A stretch of 64,000 nt of DNA from Alphaproteobacteria bacterium. GTDB lineage: Bacteria; Pseudomonadota; Alphaproteobacteria; ATCC43930; CGMCC-115725. Below the pieces are notes generated by a model. It was not told where the DNA came from and did not search any database. It worked only from the letters and a program-made list of their open reading frames with translations. The stretch's first letter is position 1. Each line of letters opens with the position of its first letter. The stretch covers positions 1-64,000 of the forward strand of contig JAFAYW010000109.1 in the NCBI GenBank assembly GCA_019240125.1, read 5' to 3'. The translations under genes were made by a program, and so were the position numbers. Of this stretch, positions 17,030 through 25,963 are shown piece by piece.

Positions 17030-18712
17030 TCAGTACGCGTGGCGCTGCCCCAAGACGGTCTTGAGGGTCAGCAGCATGATCTGGAAATCGAACCACAGCG
17101 ACCAGTTGTTGATGTACTCGATGTCATAGCGAACGCGGGCGCGCAGGGCTTCCTCGGTCGAGACCGGGCCATGATAGCCATTGATCTGGGCCCATCCGGT
17201 AATGCCGGGCTTGACGTGATGGCGCATCGCATAATCGGGCACGATATCGCGGTTGGGGCGCTCTTCGACCTGCATGCTGATGGCATGGGGCCGCGGCCCG
17301 ACCAGCGACATCTCGCCACGCAGGACATTGAGCACCTGCGGCAACTCATCGAGGCTCCAGCAGCGCAGAAACTTGCCGACCCGGGTGACGCGCGGATCGT
17401 TCGGCCGCGATTGCGACTCGCCGTTCGGCTCGGCCGCGGCGGCGGTCATCGTACGAAACTTATAGACGCCGATCACCCGATCGCCGAAGCCATGGCGGTT
17501 CTGCCGGAAGAATACGGGGCCTCGCGAGTCGAGCTTGATCGCCAGGGCGATAGCCAGAAACACCGGAGCACCGGCAACCAGCGCAAGCATCGCCAGGCTG
17601 CGATCGACCGCCGCCTTGACCAGGACCTGGCCAAAGCTCAGCGGCCGGCCATGCACCTCCAGCAGCGGCAGGCTGCTCAGATCGTCCTCTTCATTGCAGC
17701 CCAGATCGAACCCGACCTGATCCGGCGCCAGACTGATTTCGACCGGCATCAGGCGCAGTTTCTTGACGATCTGGACAACGCGATCGGCGGCGGCGTGCGG
17801 CAACGCCACCAATACCCGGTCGATATCGCGGTGCCGCGACATCGCGATCAGATCCTCGGTAGTGCCCATGGCCAGATTGCGCAAGTCGACGCTGGTGATG
17901 CGGCCGCGGGCGCGATCATCGAATACGCCAACCACCTCAACCGTGTCGGCGCAGCTATCCTGCAGGTGGCCAAGCAGCTGTTCCGCCAATTCGCCAGTGC
18001 CGTAAATCGCCACCCGTTCTTTCAGACAGCCGCGAGTGCGCCAGAAGGCGACCGTCGCCGACATCGCAACCCGGCTGGCGCAAACGCAGCCGACCGCCAG
18101 CATCGCCCACATCGATAACCAGTGGGTCAGCGGCGGGCGCAGGCTATGCTCCGCCGGCACCAGAAGCATGATCGCGAGCACCGTGACCATGAACGGCCAC
18201 AGTGTGCGCAAGGCACCGTCGGCGAGGCGGCGCGATAGAGGACGCCGCATGACATCGGCGGGAGTGCGCCCATCGGTATTCGGCCGCCGCACGACCATAC
18301 CCATGATGGCAAGCGCGGTAATCGTCGTTGTCGCATCGAGCGGCGTGTGAAAATTGGGCTGCAGCCAGTAGGCCACAGCGCCCGCAGCGGCGATTGCCGC
18401 GATCTCGGCGCAGCCTGCTGTAAGCGCGATGCTGCGCGGGTCGATGCGGGGCCGGACGGGTGCCGCCGCCGGACGGCGAGTCGGCGCAAGACGCGATTGT
18501 GGCGGATCAAGCTCGATGACGTTGCTGACCGCGGAAACTTCCGCGCCAACCAGCGCGAGAGTCCGCTCGGCATCGACCTGTAGCGTGGTTACGCGAGCGG
18601 TCGCGGCATCCCTGGCATCCTCTGTGGTCAGTCCCGGCAGGGTCGGCAAGGAGCGACGCGCGGTCGCCTGGGTGCTGATCATGTCGAACTCGGCTATGGA
18701 GGAAGGTGACAT
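17030..18712 (-). CDS. Polyprenyl-phosphate sugar-1-phosphate transferase (WcaJ/ExoY-type initiating enzyme)
   Basis: Starts polymer assembly by moving a sugar-1-phosphate from a nucleotide sugar to undecaprenyl phosphate at the inner membrane. The 560-residue protein has a low-complexity N-terminus, four hydrophobic segments, a Rossmann-like CoA_binding_3 part ([17 protein letters not shown]) and the C-terminal bacterial sugar transferase domain. That domain carries [38 protein letters not shown] and [15 protein letters not shown]. Substrate (glucose or galactose) cannot be told from sequence. ATG 18682 is an alternative start. A strong hairpin follows the stop. Confidence 0.92.
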   Translation of the reverse strand: MSPSSIAEFDMISTQATARRSLPTLPGLTTEDARDAATARVTTLQVDAERTLALVGAEVSAVSNVIELDPPQSRLAPTRRPAAAPVRPRIDPRSIALTAGCAEIAAIAAAGAVAYWLQPNFHTPLDATTTITALAIMGMVVRRPNTDGRTPADVMRRPLSRRLADGALRTLWPFMVTVLAIMLLVPAEHSLRPPLTHWLSMWAMLAVGCVCASRVAMSATVAFWRTRGCLKERVAIYGTGELAEQLLGHLQDSCADTVEVVGVFDDRARGRITSVDLRNLAMGTTEDLIAMSRHRDIDRVLVALPHAAADRVVQIVKKLRLMPVEISLAPDQVGFDLGCNEEDDLSSLPLLEVHGRPLSFGQVLVKAAVDRSLAMLALVAGAPVFLAIALAIKLDSRGPVFFRQNRHGFGDRVIGVYKFRTMTAAAAEPNGESQSRPNDPRVTRVGKFLRCWSLDELPQVLNVLRGEMSLVGPRPHAISMQVEERPNRDIVPDYAMRHHVKPGITGWAQINGYHGPVSTEEALRARVRYDIEYINNWSLWFDFQIMLLTLKTVLGQRHAY

Positions 18713-19063
18713 TGATCGGTTAGCCTTCTATTACACGAACCGAACAAAAACCGGAAAGTGCTCCTTCACCGCCTCACCCGCTCTTGATGTAAGCTGGAGG
18801 AGATAGGGTGCGGGTTCATCGCGAACCAAGGCCTCGCGTGTCGCGCCACCCGCAGTCATCAGACTGTTCTCGGTCGTGCTCGCGCGGTTGCTCGACACAG
18901 CAACAACTGATCGCGCACGCAGACGCGGCAGCAAGCTAGTCAACATTGTAGGAATACCCGTCTATTTTGATGGTTAACCTAAGATGTTCACCATCTTTTC
19001 ACGAAGTCGATTGTCTCGGTCGGGATCAGGTCTGTCGAAAGAGCATGCCCTTTGTTTTATGCC
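18713..19063. other. 351-bp divergent intergenic region with likely promoters
   Basis: Separates the minus-strand sugar transferase from the plus-strand gamma-glutamyltransferase, so it should carry promoters in both directions. The part from about 18955 is clearly more AT-rich than its surroundings. It includes an imperfect GATGGT...ACCATC inverted repeat (18969-18995) followed by TTTT. A 71-codon frame (18731-18946, minus) has no ribosome-binding site or recognisable motif and is not called. Confidence 0.4.
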
Positions 19064-20755
19064 ATGAACGTAAAGTGTGTATTAATCGCAGCCAGCATCT
19101 TCGCGGTTCCCGTTCAGAGAGCACTCGCGGGGCCGCAGGAGACGCTCGGCACGCACGGCATGGTCGCCACGGCTCAGGCCGAGGCGAGTGCCGTCGGACA
19201 GCGAATCCTGGCCGCCGGCGGCAACGCGATCGATGCCGCGGTGGCGGTGGGATATGCGCTGGCGGTGGTCGAACCGTGCTGCGGCAACATCGGCGGCGGC
19301 GGCTTCATGCTGGTGCATCGTCCGGGGTATGACGACAAGGTAATCAACTTCCGCGAGAAGGCACCGCTGGCCGCCACCGAGACGATGTATCTCGGCACGG
19401 CTGGCGATCCTTTGCGTGACGCTAGTCTGTACGGGTATTTGGCGGCCGGCGTCCCCGGCACTGTAATGGGGCTTGATCGCGCGGAGAGCGAATTCGGCCG
19501 GCTCGGCCGCGAGGCGGTGATGCAGCCATCGATCGCCCTCGCCCATGATGGCTTTGTGCTGAGCGAGTCCGATGCGGCCACACTTGCGGCCAAGGCGCAG
19601 CGCCTGGCCCAGGACCCGGCGGCCGCGCGAATATTTCTTCACGCCGATGGTGCGCTCTATCGCGCAGGTGAGCGCCTGGTACAGTCCGACTTGGCCCACA
19701 CTCTCGGATTGATCGCGGAACGCGGACCTGCCGCGTTCTATCGCGGACCGATCGCGACCAGCATGGTTGAAGCGGCAGCCCGAAATCACGGTGTATTAAC
19801 GCAGCAGGATTTGGCGGCATACACAACCACGGAAGACGCGCCGGTCACCTGCGACTACCATGACTACCACTTTATATCCGCACCACCGCCGAGTTCCGGC
19901 GGCACCGTGTTGTGCGAGATGCTCGAAATTGTCGCAGACTGGCCGCTGTCCCGATTGGGCGCGCGGACGCCGCAGACGGTGCATCTGATGGCGGAGGCTA
20001 TGCGGCAGGGTTTTCGTGATCGCAACACTGTTCTCGGCGATCCCGCCTTTGTCCCCGACCGCCACGCCGAGTTGTTATCGGCAGCGCATATCGATGTAAT
20101 CCGCGCTGCGATCGATCCGGCCAGAGCAACACCAACCGTCGCGCTTCCTGCCGAAAGACAACCGCGTGAACAACCGCAGACGACGCATTATTCTGTTGTA
20201 GATGAAGAAGGAAACGCGGCATCCGTCACTTACACATTGAACGGAAATTTTGGTGCCGCCGTGGTGCCGCCGGGTACCGGTTTCCTGCTTAACAATGAAA
20301 TGGATGATTTTTCAATAAAGGCCGGTGTCGCCAATCTATTCGGACTACAGCAGGGCGCCGCGAATGCTATTGCACCGGGTAAGCGACCGCTTTCATCGAT
20401 GACGCCGGTAATTGTCGAAAAAGGCGGGAAGCCCCTGCTTGTTGTGGGAAGCCCCGGCGGACCAAGAATCATCACGACCGTATTCGAGACGATACTCAAC
20501 ATCATCGATTTCGGGATGACACCGGGTGAGGCGGTGGCGGCACCGCGATTTCACCACCAGTCACTGCCCGACACGCTTTACTACGAACGTGGCGCGTTTA
20601 CGTCAGAAACAATCGACAGTCTTGCGGAGCGAGGCTACCACCTGACCGAGCAGTCGCATTGGGGCGGGGTCGAACTGGTCGCCATTGGACCGAACGGCGA
20701 GATGATCGGTGTCAACGACCCTCGCCGTCCGGGCGGGGCCGCGCTCGGCAACTGA
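19064..20755 (+). CDS. ggt: Gamma-glutamyltransferase (glutathione hydrolase), periplasmic
   Basis: An Ntn-hydrolase precursor that cleaves or transfers the gamma-glutamyl group of glutathione. From ATG 19064 it has 563 residues; the N-terminus MNVKCVLIAASIFAVPVQRALA is a Sec signal peptide ending in an AxA-like site. Self-processing should occur before Thr373, the first Thr of TTHYSVVD, which becomes the catalytic N-terminus of the small subunit. Other family signatures are GGNAIDAAVAVGYALAVVEP, GNIGGGGFM, PPSSGG and the SSMTP and GSPGGPRI stretches. A TTG at 19052 is a possible but less likely start. It is monocistronic, ending just 9 bp from the convergent selenoprotein gene. Confidence 0.93.
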   Translation: MNVKCVLIAASIFAVPVQRALAGPQETLGTHGMVATAQAEASAVGQRILAAGGNAIDAAVAVGYALAVVEPCCGNIGGGGFMLVHRPGYDDKVINFREKAPLAATETMYLGTAGDPLRDASLYGYLAAGVPGTVMGLDRAESEFGRLGREAVMQPSIALAHDGFVLSESDAATLAAKAQRLAQDPAAARIFLHADGALYRAGERLVQSDLAHTLGLIAERGPAAFYRGPIATSMVEAAARNHGVLTQQDLAAYTTTEDAPVTCDYHDYHFISAPPPSSGGTVLCEMLEIVADWPLSRLGARTPQTVHLMAEAMRQGFRDRNTVLGDPAFVPDRHAELLSAAHIDVIRAAIDPARATPTVALPAERQPREQPQTTHYSVVDEEGNAASVTYTLNGNFGAAVVPPGTGFLLNNEMDDFSIKAGVANLFGLQQGAANAIAPGKRPLSSMTPVIVEKGGKPLLVVGSPGGPRIITTVFETILNIIDFGMTPGEAVAAPRFHHQSLPDTLYYERGAFTSETIDSLAERGYHLTEQSHWGGVELVAIGPNGEMIGVNDPRRPGGAALGN

Positions 20756-20764
20756 ATTCCGGCC

Positions 20765-21709
20765 TCAGGGGGTTCCGGCGGCGACGCGGGCGCGTGTCAT
20801 CTTGGCAACGTCCTTGGTGTGGTCAAACTCCGCGCGGCGGCGCGCGATCTCCTCTGGTGACAGCTGCGCGATGTTCGAGTAGTCGCGTTTCCACGACACC
20901 TCATCGTTCCAGCGAAGCGGGTTCTGCACCGTGGTGCGCGCCGCCGGAGCCGTTTCGAGCAGTCGCAAGGCGAGCGCCAGGGTGAAATCCTGCGACTCCA
21001 CATCGTGCGGCCGGCCCGCTGGGTTACCGAGCGGGAAGTCACTGAACAGGAAACGCGGTACGCCGACATACTCGACGATATCCTTGGCACAGCCGAGAAC
21101 CACGGTCGGGATGCCGTTCGCTTCGAGATGACGGGCAGCCAGACTCACGGTCTGGTGGCACACCGGTCAAACGGCGAGGAGAACGACCGCGTCCAGTCTG
21201 TCGGCCTGCGCCCGCTTCAGCAATTCGGTGCAATCCTGCTGCAGCGTCACTCGGTGGCTGCGATTGGTTGGCGCACCGTAGAAGAACGGAGCCAACTCGC
21301 CGATGCCGCCCGCCGCCGCGGCGCGACGCATCGCAGGCAACGGGAACCAGCAGGCGCTGTCCGTGGCGCCGGTGTGGACGCGGTCATAAGCGATGTGAGA
21401 GATGCGCAGATCGTGCTCGGCAGCGGTGTCACCGGAATAGACGGTGAAGAACTTGGCGGCACCGTTATGAGGTGCACCCGGGCCCTGATCACCCGCCTGT
21501 GGCTTGAAGGGCGCCGCGGTCGTGACCAGGCCGACGCGGCTTTCCGCTACCGGCTGCTTCATCGGGGTAAACGGCACATCGGCGTAATGCGCCCAACGAT
21601 AGGGCGCGCCGTAGCCGAGCCCCTGATAGTAATCATGGATGCGCCTCAGGTAGGGAATCGGCACATCCTCGTCCGACGCAAAGCCGAACTCGTCCTCAGC
21701 ATCGCTCAT
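20765..21709 (-). CDS. GrdB-type selenoprotein with UGA-encoded selenocysteine (Sec181)
   Basis: Two frames that would otherwise be split (21709 to 21167 and 21163 to 20765) are the same reading frame, interrupted only by TGA at 21169-21167. Read through, they give 314 residues with the motif AV-U181-P-V-C184-H185-Q. This is the UxxCH redox motif of the glycine/sarcosine/betaine reductase selenoprotein B family, and homology continues on both sides (YGAPTNRSHRV before; GIPTVVLGCAKDIVEYVGVPRFLFSDFPLGNP, given in part, after). The start ATG 21709 has GGAG six bases upstream. A SECIS-like hairpin follows the TGA. It is shorter than clostridial GrdB (about 435 residues) and no grdA/grdC genes are near, so classical glycine reductase is unlikely; reaction unknown. 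It lies 13 bp after a cupin gene. Confidence 0.85.
21139..21169 (-). promoter_or_regulatory. UGA-Sec codon with bacterial SECIS-like hairpin
   Basis: TGA at 21169-21167 is followed in the mRNA by the 6-bp hairpin CCAGACCGTGAGTCTGG (21155-21139): stem CCAGAC/GUCUGG and loop CGUGA. The loop guanine is its second base and lies 19 nucleotides after the UGA. This agrees with the described bacterial SECIS pattern: a hairpin directly downstream, inside the coding region, with a G among the first two loop bases about 16-37 nt from UGA. It would recruit SelB. selA, selB, selC and selD are not in this window. Confidence 0.75.
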
Positions 21710-21722
21710 CGGCGGCTCCGCC

Positions 21723-22121
21723 TCAGCCGGCGGTCTTGAAGTATTCTATGTCGTGCGGCTTGGGCTGCCACGCCGGGTTGCTCGGCCATTCCTTGGTGCG
21801 CCCGGAGAATTCCTCGCCATACCGCACCCGGAACAGCAGTGTCCGCTTGGGCCCGGTGATCCATTCGTGCAATTCGCCGCGTGGATGGACGACAAAACAG
21901 CCCGGCTTGACATCAATCGTTTCGGTTGGGGTGCGCATCGTGCCGCCGCCCTCGAAGCAGAAATACAGTTCGACGGCGTTTGGGTGGCAATGATAGGGGC
22001 TTACCTGTCCCGGTTCCCAGCACGCCACGGTCACATCGCCTTCACCCGCCTTGCCGAGGATTTTCTCGACATGGTGCGCGGGGTCGAATTTCTCCTCGGC
22101 CTTGAGATCGAATGCCAGCAT
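21723..22121 (-). CDS. Cupin protein, likely operon partner of the selenoprotein
   Basis: A 132-residue single-domain cupin. Cupin motif 1 is SPYHCHPNAVELYFCFEGGG (His and Glu metal ligands) and motif 2 is KPGCFVVHPRGELHEW (further His). The C-terminal GRTKEWPSNPAWQPKPHDIEYF is specific to a subgroup of cupins I recognise only as hypothetical. It ends 13 bp before the selenoprotein start on the same strand, which suggests one transcript and a linked job, perhaps binding a metal or the substrate of the selenoenzyme; that is inference. Confidence 0.8.
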   Translation of the reverse strand: MLAFDLKAEEKFDPAHHVEKILGKAGEGDVTVACWEPGQVSPYHCHPNAVELYFCFEGGGTMRTPTETIDVKPGCFVVHPRGELHEWITGPKRTLLFRVRYGEEFSGRTKEWPSNPAWQPKPHDIEYFKTAG

Positions 22122-22192
22122 CGCGCTCCCCTGTAAAAGGTTTCTGCTGCTGGTCTATCGCGCGCGCCGGTGCGGCAGCAAGAGGGGACGTA

Positions 22193-22780
22193 TCACGAGC
22201 CACGGCTTACAGTGCTGGCGGGTCTTGTATAGGCCCAGATTTGCGCCGGCGGCAGGTTGCGCCATACACGCCGGGCCTCCATCCCCGCGATCCCGAGGCT
22301 ATGGGTTGCGACGGGCGAGACAAAACCGTTGGTCACCTGCAAAAACTTGCCTGCCGGGCCGAGCAGATCGAGGCACGGCAATACCACGGCGCGCTGCGCT
22401 TCGAGCGAAAACCATTTGATCGGCAGGCTCGACACCACCGTGGCGAGCCTGGTCACTCCATGTGCGGCGAGCGCCCCGGCGATTTTGGTGGCGTCGGCTT
22501 CCAGCACCGTCACTGTGCGGAACGAGCGCCGCAACACACGAGCCAGGGCCGGCTCGCGCTCGAGGATGATCAGCCGCTCGGGCCGGCAGCCTGCGCGCAG
22601 CAACCCCTCGGTCAGGCTGCCTGTGCCGGCACCGAGTTCGAGAACCGGTCCCGGCCGTCGCAGATCGGTGAGGCCGGCAAAGGCGTCCGCCAGAAAGCGG
22701 CTGCTGGGATAAACCGACGCGATGCTCAGCGGCTTGCGCAGCCACAATCCGAAAAACAACCCAGCCTCAGGGCTCATCAT
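22193..22780 (-). CDS. PmtA-like SAM methyltransferase (phospholipid N-methyltransferase family)
   Basis: A 195-residue class I methyltransferase. FGLWLRKPLSIASVYPSSRFLA matches the conserved opening of the PmtA/rRNA-dimethylase-like group. The SAM site is VLELGAGTGSLTEGLL with acidic ILERE in strand 2 and VLEADATKI in strand 3; the catalytic region is VVSSLPIKWFSLEAQ. Family members methylate phosphatidylethanolamine stepwise toward phosphatidylcholine at the membrane surface, common in alphaproteobacteria. The ATG at 22780 (or 22777) is used. It is followed after 71 bp by the cupin-selenoprotein pair and could share its transcript. Confidence 0.75.
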   Translation of the reverse strand: MMSPEAGLFFGLWLRKPLSIASVYPSSRFLADAFAGLTDLRRPGPVLELGAGTGSLTEGLLRAGCRPERLIILEREPALARVLRRSFRTVTVLEADATKIAGALAAHGVTRLATVVSSLPIKWFSLEAQRAVVLPCLDLLGPAGKFLQVTNGFVSPVATHSLGIAGMEARRVWRNLPPAQIWAYTRPASTVSRGS

Positions 22781-22850
22781 GTGTTCCCTCTCACAGGAGC
22801 AGAGGAACGCAAAATCTACAAACGGTGTATGACAGTTTTCGTGACGCTAG

Positions 22851-22882
22851 ATTTGGTGATGATGATACCATCGTCGCCAAAT
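22851..22882 (+). repeat. 14-bp near-palindrome / RNA hairpin between divergent genes
   Basis: Bases 22851-22864 pair with 22869-22882 around a 4-base loop (ATAC). As plus-strand RNA all 14 positions pair, two of them as G-U wobbles (ATTTGG on one side, CCAAAT on the other); in the opposite strand those two become A-C mismatches. It lies between the pmtA-like gene (minus) and the small gene at 22942 (plus), with no T-run after it. It may be a leader hairpin of the plus-strand gene or an operator. Confidence 0.5.
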
Positions 22883-22941
22883 AGTCACGGTTCGCCGCTA
22901 GGGTGACAGGACTGGTACACGCGGCAGCGACGGGGGAGCGC

Positions 22942-23313
22942 ATGATCGATCCGCAACGCCTGCACCAGGGTGCGAAGCACCGGGCGTTCTACGCGACGAT
23001 GTCACAACTCGCCGCTGCGGGGCGCCATATACGGCGCCGGCGCGATAAGCGGATCAAACGTCAATCACTGTTGCGGATGTTGATGCCGAGTCAGGCGCAG
23101 CCCGAAATGGCGGCAGGGCCGGACGCGGTGCGGCTTGCGGTGCTGGCCATGGAAGACCTCGGCCGCGCGTCATTGCGCGCTTCGTTTAGCGGCCGGCCTG
23201 TTGAGGTCCATGCACCCGACGAAGCGACCGCGGAAATCTTTCGCGCCGCCTTGGCGCAGACCGCGCGCACCCGCGTCACCGACCGCCTGATCCGCGTAAC
23301 CGTGGCCGTTTAG
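22942..23313 (+). CDS. Small basic hypothetical protein
   Basis: Not recognised. From ATG 22942, chosen because GGGGGAG lies just upstream, it has 123 residues. The first half is strongly basic (HIRRRRDKRIKRQSLLRML), while the second half reads like a small alpha/beta domain (VRLAVLAMEDLGRASLRASFSGRPVEVHAP and on, ending RVTDRLIRVTVAV). No signal peptide or TM segment. It stands alone on the plus strand, convergent with the histidine kinase 16 bp away. A longer start at 22903 is possible. Confidence 0.5.
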   Translation: MIDPQRLHQGAKHRAFYATMSQLAAAGRHIRRRRDKRIKRQSLLRMLMPSQAQPEMAAGPDAVRLAVLAMEDLGRASLRASFSGRPVEVHAPDEATAEIFRAALAQTARTRVTDRLIRVTVAV

Positions 23314-23329
23314 CGCTACGCCGCTTTCG

Positions 23330-25813
23330 CTATAGCGGGCTGCCTTTGCTGGCATTGGGAAGCCGCACGACCTTGCTCGGCTCCTCACTGTCGACCATCT
23401 CGGCGATCTTCGCCAACAGCTCGGCGGCATGGAACGGCTTGCGGATAAGCTGGTGTGCGAAGGTGCTGTCAGGCGGCAGCGCCACGGCGGCGAACCCGGT
23501 GACAAATAACACCGGCAGGTCGGGTCGCATGCCGCGAGCCGCCTCCGCCATCTCGACACCGCTCATGCCGGGCATCACCACATCGGCGACCAGCAGCCGC
23601 ACGCGCGCGCCATTCCGTTCAAGCAGATCGAGCCCCGCGTAGCCGGTTTCCGCCTCCAGCACTTCGTAGCCGGCATCTACCATCATTGCCGCCGAAACCG
23701 CGCGGACATCGGCGTCGTCATCGACCAACAGGATCGTGCCGTTGCCGCGGCTTGCCACCCGTCCCTCACGGCTCCGGGGGCGGCGGCCGAGGACCACGGC
23801 GCCATGCGCACGCGGCAGATACACCCGCATCGCGGTCCCTTCACCCGGCCGTGTGTCGATGCGCACACCGCCACCGAGTTGCTGCGCAACCCCCAAAACC
23901 TGAGACAGCCCGAGCCCCGATCCCTTGCCAATTGCCTTGGTCGTGAAGAACGGGTCGAACACCTTGTCGAGGATATTGGGCGGGATGCCGGTGCCGCTGT
24001 CGGTCACCGAGACCATGACGTAATCGCCTGCGGTCGGTTCCTCCGGCCGTTCCGGCCGGCCGAGTGTCACATTGGCCGTCTCGATCAGGATCGCGCCGCC
24101 CTCCGCCATGGCATCGCGCGCGTTGATCGCGAGATTGAGCAAGACAAGCTCGATCTGGCTGGCGTCGGCGAGCGCCGGCCACAGGGTGGCCGACAACACG
24201 GCCTCGATGCGCACCGTGGCGCCGATCGTGCTTTGCAGCAGCCCGCTCATACTATTAACGACGAGGTTCAGATCGACCGGCTCGGGTCGCATCTGCTGCT
24301 GACGCGAAAACGCCAGCAACTGCCCCGTAAGCCGCGCCCCGCGCTCGGCCGCCGAGGCCGCCGAATTGAGCAGCCGCAGCGCGCGGGTATTTTCTGGGTT
24401 GAGCTGGGTCTGCAGCAGTTCGAGATTGCCAATGATAGCCGTCAGCAGGTTATTGAAGTCATGCGCGACGCCCGAGGTCAATTGTCCGACCGCCTCGATA
24501 CGCTGGGCCTGGCGGAGCCGCGTCTCGGCCTTTTCCCGCTCGTCGATCTGCGCTTCCAGCCGCAGATTGGCTGCCTCAAGCTCGGCAGTACGCTCGGCCA
24601 CCCGCTGCTCCAGCCGCTCATTGGCCTCGCGCATATCATCGATATCGACCGCAGTGCCGAGCCAGAAGACCAGCCGGCCATCGATCCGTACCGGCCGGTT
24701 GCGGATGCGGTGCCAGCGATACACGCCGTCATGCCGCCGCAGCCTGGCCTCGACAACAAAATCCTCACCGGCGGCGAAACCATGGGCGCGAGCCGCGTCG
24801 AGCCGCTCGCGGTCCTCCGGAGGATGCAGCGCCGAGCGGTCTGCCGGGCGCGGCCCGATGGGGTGACCGGCGTAAAGCCGTAACCGCTCATTGTAATATT
24901 CGGCCGTTCCGTCCGGGCCGATTACAAAGGCGATATCGGGCAGCGCCTCCAGCATCAGCCGAAAGCGTTCCTCGCCTTCACGCAGCTGGGCCTCGGCCTC
25001 CTTGCGATTATCGATATCGCGGAAGGCAACGACGATATTGCCGTTCGGAGCCGGGTTCGCGTCGAGCCCGATCCAGCGATTGCCGATCATCGGCGCGCGC
25101 AACTCGAGGTGACAGGGCTCCCGTGACGACATCACGCGCGCGTAATGTCCGTAGGGCTCGCCGGTCTCGATGCCGGGGAAAACCTCCAGCAGATGCCGTC
25201 CGATGACCGCCTCGGCCGGCTTTTCCCAAAATTCGAGCGCTTTGCGATTGGCGAAGACGATGTGAAAGGCGGGGTCAAGTTCGAACACCGCCTCGCCGAT
25301 CGTGTGCAGGACCTCGGCGAGGCGCTGCTCTGAGGCGCGCACCGCTTCGCTCGCGTCGTGACCGACCTGGGCCATCGCCAGTGCCAGCCCGACGCGCGAA
25401 AGCAGCTGCCGGCCACCGAACGGCCATGTCAGATAATCGTCGGCGCCGCCCGCCAGGGTTTCACGCTCGGCCGCGGCGTCGAGCGCCCGCCCAATGGCAA
25501 TCGCCGGGATCCATTTCCCCGGCGCCTCAGCGCGCAAGCGCTCGATCAACGAGGCGGCGGGACGACAGAGATCGGCGTCTCCAATCAACACATCGGGCGG
25601 ATCACGCGCCGCCGCGGCCAAGCCGGTTTCCGCGCTCGACGCCAATTCGACCGCGCATCCGGCAGCAGCAAGGATACGTTGTACCCGGTCGCGAACTTCG
25701 GCCGCCGCGGCGCACGCCAGGACACGAGCCGGCGAACCGTCGGGCCGCCGGATCAGCGCACGAAAATCGGCACCGCCGGCAAGCGCCTGCGCCAGGATCT
25801 GCTGTGTGGGCAT
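23330..25813 (-). CDS. Hybrid sensor histidine kinase with two PAS domains and N- and C-terminal receiver-like domains
   Basis: An 827-residue soluble hybrid kinase. Order: degenerate receiver (about 28-145, [10 protein letters not shown] and WPFGG), PAS (about 160-270, [22 protein letters not shown]), second PAS/PAC (about 280-400, [17 protein letters not shown], with [14 protein letters not shown]), coiled coil, HisKA with phospho-His451 in [18 protein letters not shown], HATPase_c ([33 protein letters not shown]) and a C-terminal receiver with Asp744 in [10 protein letters not shown]. No TM segments, so it senses a cytoplasmic cue. No response-regulator gene adjoins it. The C-terminal residues are close to the convergent small gene. 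Confidence 0.92.
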   Translation of the reverse strand: MPTQQILAQALAGGADFRALIRRPDGSPARVLACAAAAEVRDRVQRILAAAGCAVELASSAETGLAAAARDPPDVLIGDADLCRPAASLIERLRAEAPGKWIPAIAIGRALDAAAERETLAGGADDYLTWPFGGRQLLSRVGLALAMAQVGHDASEAVRASEQRLAEVLHTIGEAVFELDPAFHIVFANRKALEFWEKPAEAVIGRHLLEVFPGIETGEPYGHYARVMSSREPCHLELRAPMIGNRWIGLDANPAPNGNIVVAFRDIDNRKEAEAQLREGEERFRLMLEALPDIAFVIGPDGTAEYYNERLRLYAGHPIGPRPADRSALHPPEDRERLDAARAHGFAAGEDFVVEARLRRHDGVYRWHRIRNRPVRIDGRLVFWLGTAVDIDDMREANERLEQRVAERTAELEAANLRLEAQIDEREKAETRLRQAQRIEAVGQLTSGVAHDFNNLLTAIIGNLELLQTQLNPENTRALRLLNSAASAAERGARLTGQLLAFSRQQQMRPEPVDLNLVVNSMSGLLQSTIGATVRIEAVLSATLWPALADASQIELVLLNLAINARDAMAEGGAILIETANVTLGRPERPEEPTAGDYVMVSVTDSGTGIPPNILDKVFDPFFTTKAIGKGSGLGLSQVLGVAQQLGGGVRIDTRPGEGTAMRVYLPRAHGAVVLGRRPRSREGRVASRGNGTILLVDDDADVRAVSAAMMVDAGYEVLEAETGYAGLDLLERNGARVRLLVADVVMPGMSGVEMAEAARGMRPDLPVLFVTGFAAVALPPDSTFAHQLIRKPFHAAELLAKIAEMVDSEEPSKVVRLPNASKGSPL

Positions 25814-25963
25814 GCGCGTTGGCCCAGGATCGGCCTTCGTCGCGCGGTCGATGTCGCTGATGCCAGTTCCCCCAAACCGACTGGATTAACGTTGTTAACA
25901 GCGGCGAAGTTCCGTGGTGAACGCTTCATTGCGATAACGTTTGTCATCATGCGGGAGGTGCGC

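Noticed and set aside
18731-18946. 71-codon minus-strand ORF in front of the sugar-phosphate transferase
   Set aside because: No ribosome-binding site, no motif, and it lies where a promoter is expected.
20765-21709. GrdB-like gene read as a pseudogene or as two separate genes
   Set aside because: The only interruption is a TGA at the exact Sec position of UxxCH, both halves are conserved in one frame, and a SECIS-like hairpin follows; a random nonsense mutation would not fit all of this.
25358-25963. N-terminal extension of fumC by about 200 codons
   Set aside because: It overlaps the histidine-kinase gene antisense, and ATG 25964 has a strong ribosome-binding site and the normal FumC N-terminus.
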